From Dipteronia dyeriana (taxonomy: Eukaryota; Streptophyta; Magnoliopsida; Sapindales; Sapindaceae): 64,000 nucleotides of DNA. The translations under genes were made by a program, and so were the position numbers. Of the stretch, positions 61,476 through 64,000 are shown in pieces (the stretch's first letter is position 1; each line of letters starts with the position of its first letter). The DNA lies in the NCBI GenBank assembly GCA_032871835.1, contig CM065297.1, positions 2,358,501 to 2,422,500 of the forward strand. Reading direction: 5' to 3'. The notes under the pieces were generated by a model. That model searched no databases, was not told the DNA's origin, and saw only the letters and a list, made by a program, of their open reading frames with translations.

Positions 61476-62623
61476 CCATTACTTATGTAATTAAAATGGG
61501 TACGAGAATCAGACTCAGAAATTTAATACCATGTTTGACCACACAAACCGAATTCAATTTTGTGGCTGGCCCAAGAATCTCTCGATCATTACTAATCCAG
61601 GTACTCTTGGAGAAGTTTTCAATCTATCAAACCGACGTACAATATCAGCTAAAAGTATATATATCTAATAGTTTAGAACATACTAGATATTCTAAAAGTA
61701 TGTATGTATGTGTATGTATACAAAATTTAACAAAATATTGAGTCTGGAATTCTTGACCTTTAATGCATCTAACAACTGGATATTTGTTTGTCTCTCTTTT
61801 GTTTTGTATAAAACATGTTTTTTGTAGAAAGATGGTACATCCAACGGTTGAGATTTGACGTTCCAGTTTTTGTATAACTTGCATACGTTCATTAAAAACG
61901 GATGATGTGACATGAAATTTTATTTAAAAAAGATTTGCTCCTCTTCATCTCGGCTACCAAATATACTTATTAGGAGGTCTTATCTTATGTGTGTGAGGTT
62001 CTCGATTATTTTATATGTACCACGACGACCACCAATTTTGATTAATTCGGGAGGGGGCACCAACTCACTGATATAGCCATATAGGTGTGACGAGTATACC
62101 ACCGGATCAATATTTTCTCATCAACAATGATTAATAATTGATAATAAAAAGTATATATTAATATGTGCTAACTTGAAGGGTCGAGTTAAAAATGAAAAAG
62201 TGTCCTGGAATGTAAAAAATGTGGATTGATATTTTAAACGAATAAATAGGTCTTTATTCGTTGTTTAGATAGTAATGTGTAACACCCACACTTTGACCAA
62301 GCCCAAAACACATCACCCAACTCAAGTCCAATCCCAAAAGCAATCAGCATAAACTTCCAACCCAATTCTTCCAACCATTTTCAGCCCAACAAGACCAGCC
62401 CAATTGAGATTAAACAAAAATGTCTATCAGGCAACCGGCAAAAGAAGGCAGCAGCTTGTGACATGTGGCCAGATGGTGTAAGAGTATCTCCGATGTCAAA
62501 AAATTATATGTCAAATATGATAAATAAACATTGTGTTCAAATATATATCTCTCTAATGCAATAATTGCTACTCAATATCAATCTTATGTGGCATACAAAA
62601 AAATATAAATATTGTTTGGGATG
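61476..62623. other. Intergenic spacer
   Basis: No gene recognised. Confidence 0.55.
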
Positions 62624-62744
62624 ATAATTTCATCCGAACCAGCAATTCCCAAACCTCTACCCAAACTGTATGGGTCAGGTCTGGGTCGTGGGCAAAGGAC
62701 AAACTATGAAAACCGTATCGGTTCCGGGTCTGGTAAAACCTTGA
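62624..62744. repeat. Decayed hAT-like repeat fragment
   Basis: GGGATGATAATTTCATCCG followed by GGGTCAGGTCTGGGTC and GGTTCCGGGTCTGG words, like the GGGT-rich hAT-type repeats common in plants. Ends uncertain. Confidence 0.4.
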
Positions 62745-63340
62745 TTATCCATTTTCTCAATTTTTATTTTATTGAATTGGTTTATGTTAGTTATAGTATA
62801 AATAGTTGGTTAGAAATCCTTTATTTTTTTCAATCTAACCACTCTTTTGATTTTGGAAAACAAAATATCTTAATCAATACTACTTCTACACATTCATCTC
62901 CAACTCATAATAGGGACAAACTAATAGTTAGGACTCGACAAAAAAATAGCCCTTCCCCGCATTAGCAACTAATATCTTTTTAACGTCTAATTAGATCGGG
63001 GAATTATTCAAATTCAATTCAGAATATAAGCTCGTTACTTTTTATTTCACTAGAATTAGAACCATAATACTCTATTCATTTATTCACTCGACCCAAATTT
63101 GAATTCAATTTTTATTCTCAAACCCTATTTTGAAGCTATTGACTCATAATAAAATATTCTCAAAATTTTCCATTGATACGACATGTTGGTTTTTCCATTC
63201 ATCCCTTTCAGGATCAGTCGTGGTCTTACAAACTCTTCCGACGGTAGAAACGAATCCTTTATTTCATATAAATGTGTAAAAAATATGTTAGCCATACTTA
63301 AAATCCGAGTCCTTTATCGTTGAGTTAGCAGCCCAAATAA
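62745..63340 (-). other. Nuclear insertion of chloroplast DNA (NUPT): trnK-UUU exon and intron
   Basis: On the minus strand the order is the trnK-UUU 5' exon (63298-63334), then intron sequence with GACCACGACTGATCCTGAAA, TTGGGTCGAGTGAATAAATG, CCCCGATCTAATTAGACG, CCAAAATCAAAAGAG and AAATAAAGGATTTCTAACCA. These are blocks of the plastid trnK/matK intron that I know from plastomes. Many substitutions show it is old. The left edge near 62745 and right edge near 63340 are approximate. Confidence 0.88.
63298..63334 (-). pseudogene. trnK-UUU: trnK-UUU 5' exon pseudogene (plastid origin)
   Basis: 37 nt resembling the plastid exon: GCTAACTCAACG is kept, while several stem positions are changed (GGGCTGC at the start, AAAGGACTCGGATTTTAA at the end). 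The 3' exon is absent, so no tRNA can be made. Confidence 0.85.
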
Positions 63341-63727
63341 TTCAAATGGGCAGATACAATCAGAACAAAAAATAAATAAAAGAAAAGAAATTAAATTGCA
63401 CAACGGAATCAAAATATTAAACTAGCAAGAAATCGAGTAATTGTGATCAGAATAGAACCAACATCTCTTTGTCTTTGAGGGTTTTAATCATATTATGTAG
63501 AGTAGAAGTGGCACCCATACACACCCAATTCAACGGTAAATTGAGAAATGGAGCGAGGAAGAAGGCAGCAGCAGTTCATGAAAAACTAAACAGAGCCAAC
63601 AAAAGATACTACTCATAGTCATCGCTTGCATGTCCTCAATAAAATTCTTAAGCTTATATCTCTTGTATTATTAGTTTTATGTAGAAAAATAAAAATAAAC
63701 AGGTTTGGGTAAAAAGAAAAAAATGTA
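63341..63727. other. Intergenic spacer
   Basis: No gene recognised. Confidence 0.5.
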
Positions 63728-63905
63728 AAATGTTAGAAGTTTGGCCAATCCGCGGATCCAAATCCGAGCCTAAGTAAATTGTCAAGTCCGTAGGGCGGGT
63801 CTAGACCCGAACCCAAATCTACAAATATATCCGGGTGTGGTATTGGGTCTCAAAATATTTGGTAGGTCCAGTTATGACCCGAACCTGACCTATTACCAAT
63901 TTACC
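63728..63905. repeat. GGGTCTAGACCCG-type hAT-like repeat
   Basis: Contains GGATCCAAATCCG, GGGTCTAGACCCGAACCC and ends ACCAATTTACCATCCCTA, whose complement TAGGGATGGTAAATTGGT is a typical hAT-type terminus. The left end is unclear and no target duplication was found. Confidence 0.5.
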
Positions 63906-64000
63906 ATCCCTAAATATTATCAAGTTGATTGTCTATGTTGAAAGGGTTGTTTGGACAGTTATGTGGTAGGTTGATTCAACATTAGAGATTAATATACAAA
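63906..64000. other. Spacer to window end
   Basis: Nothing seen. Confidence 0.4.

Overview
This is nuclear DNA from a flowering plant, most likely a eudicot. The evidence is one intronless plant-specific zinc-finger homeodomain gene, a Tat-lineage Ty3/Gypsy retrotransposon, MULE-, hAT- and PIF/Harbinger-like elements, endogenous caulimovirid sequence, a chloroplast DNA insertion, and very AT-rich spacers with long AT microsatellites. Species cannot be read from the sequence.

Layout. Positions 267-1376 (minus) hold the only gene that looks intact, a ZF-HD transcription factor. From 1.4 to 7.7 kb lies its upstream region, then spacer with a 1.3-kb MULE-like element (2746-4061) and a 0.37-kb hAT-like element (6138-6508). 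Positions 7688-19602 are one complete but mutated Tat-type retrotransposon with TSD AAACT, gag-pol on the minus strand and a spliced-looking extra ORF on the plus strand. From 19.6 to 28.9 kb is AT-rich spacer with a 0.7-kb tandem repeat, a solo LTR (25506-26810, TSD ATATC) and a 75-bp duplication. Positions 28872-36700 are a 7.8-kb MULE-like element that carries a captured ribosomal protein L18 exon fragment and two minisatellite arrays.

Positions 36844-48768 are bounded by PIF/Harbinger-like inverted repeats with TSD TTA. Inside are three broken pieces of an endogenous pararetrovirus (Florendovirus-like) set among TA-rich stretches and a MITE-end hairpin. One piece is nearly full length on the plus strand. 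The other two are a 5' half on the plus strand and a 3' half on the minus strand, joined tail to tail.

From 49.6 to 50.8 kb are a truncated foldback element and a second hAT-like element. Positions 52361-55038 are a second solo LTR (TSD TAATC) split by a 1.56-kb insertion with 7-bp flanking repeats. The remainder is spacer with an orphan membrane-anchor coding fragment (57569-57808), a second MULE-like element (59756-61466, 9-bp TSD) and a decayed insertion of chloroplast trnK-UUU DNA (about 62745-63340).

The window is therefore one regulatory gene beside a repeat-dominated, heavily nested region. No multi-gene host pathway is visible. Many stop codons in the retrotransposon and in the viral copies look like C-to-T (or G-to-A) changes, as expected of old, methylated, silenced repeats.
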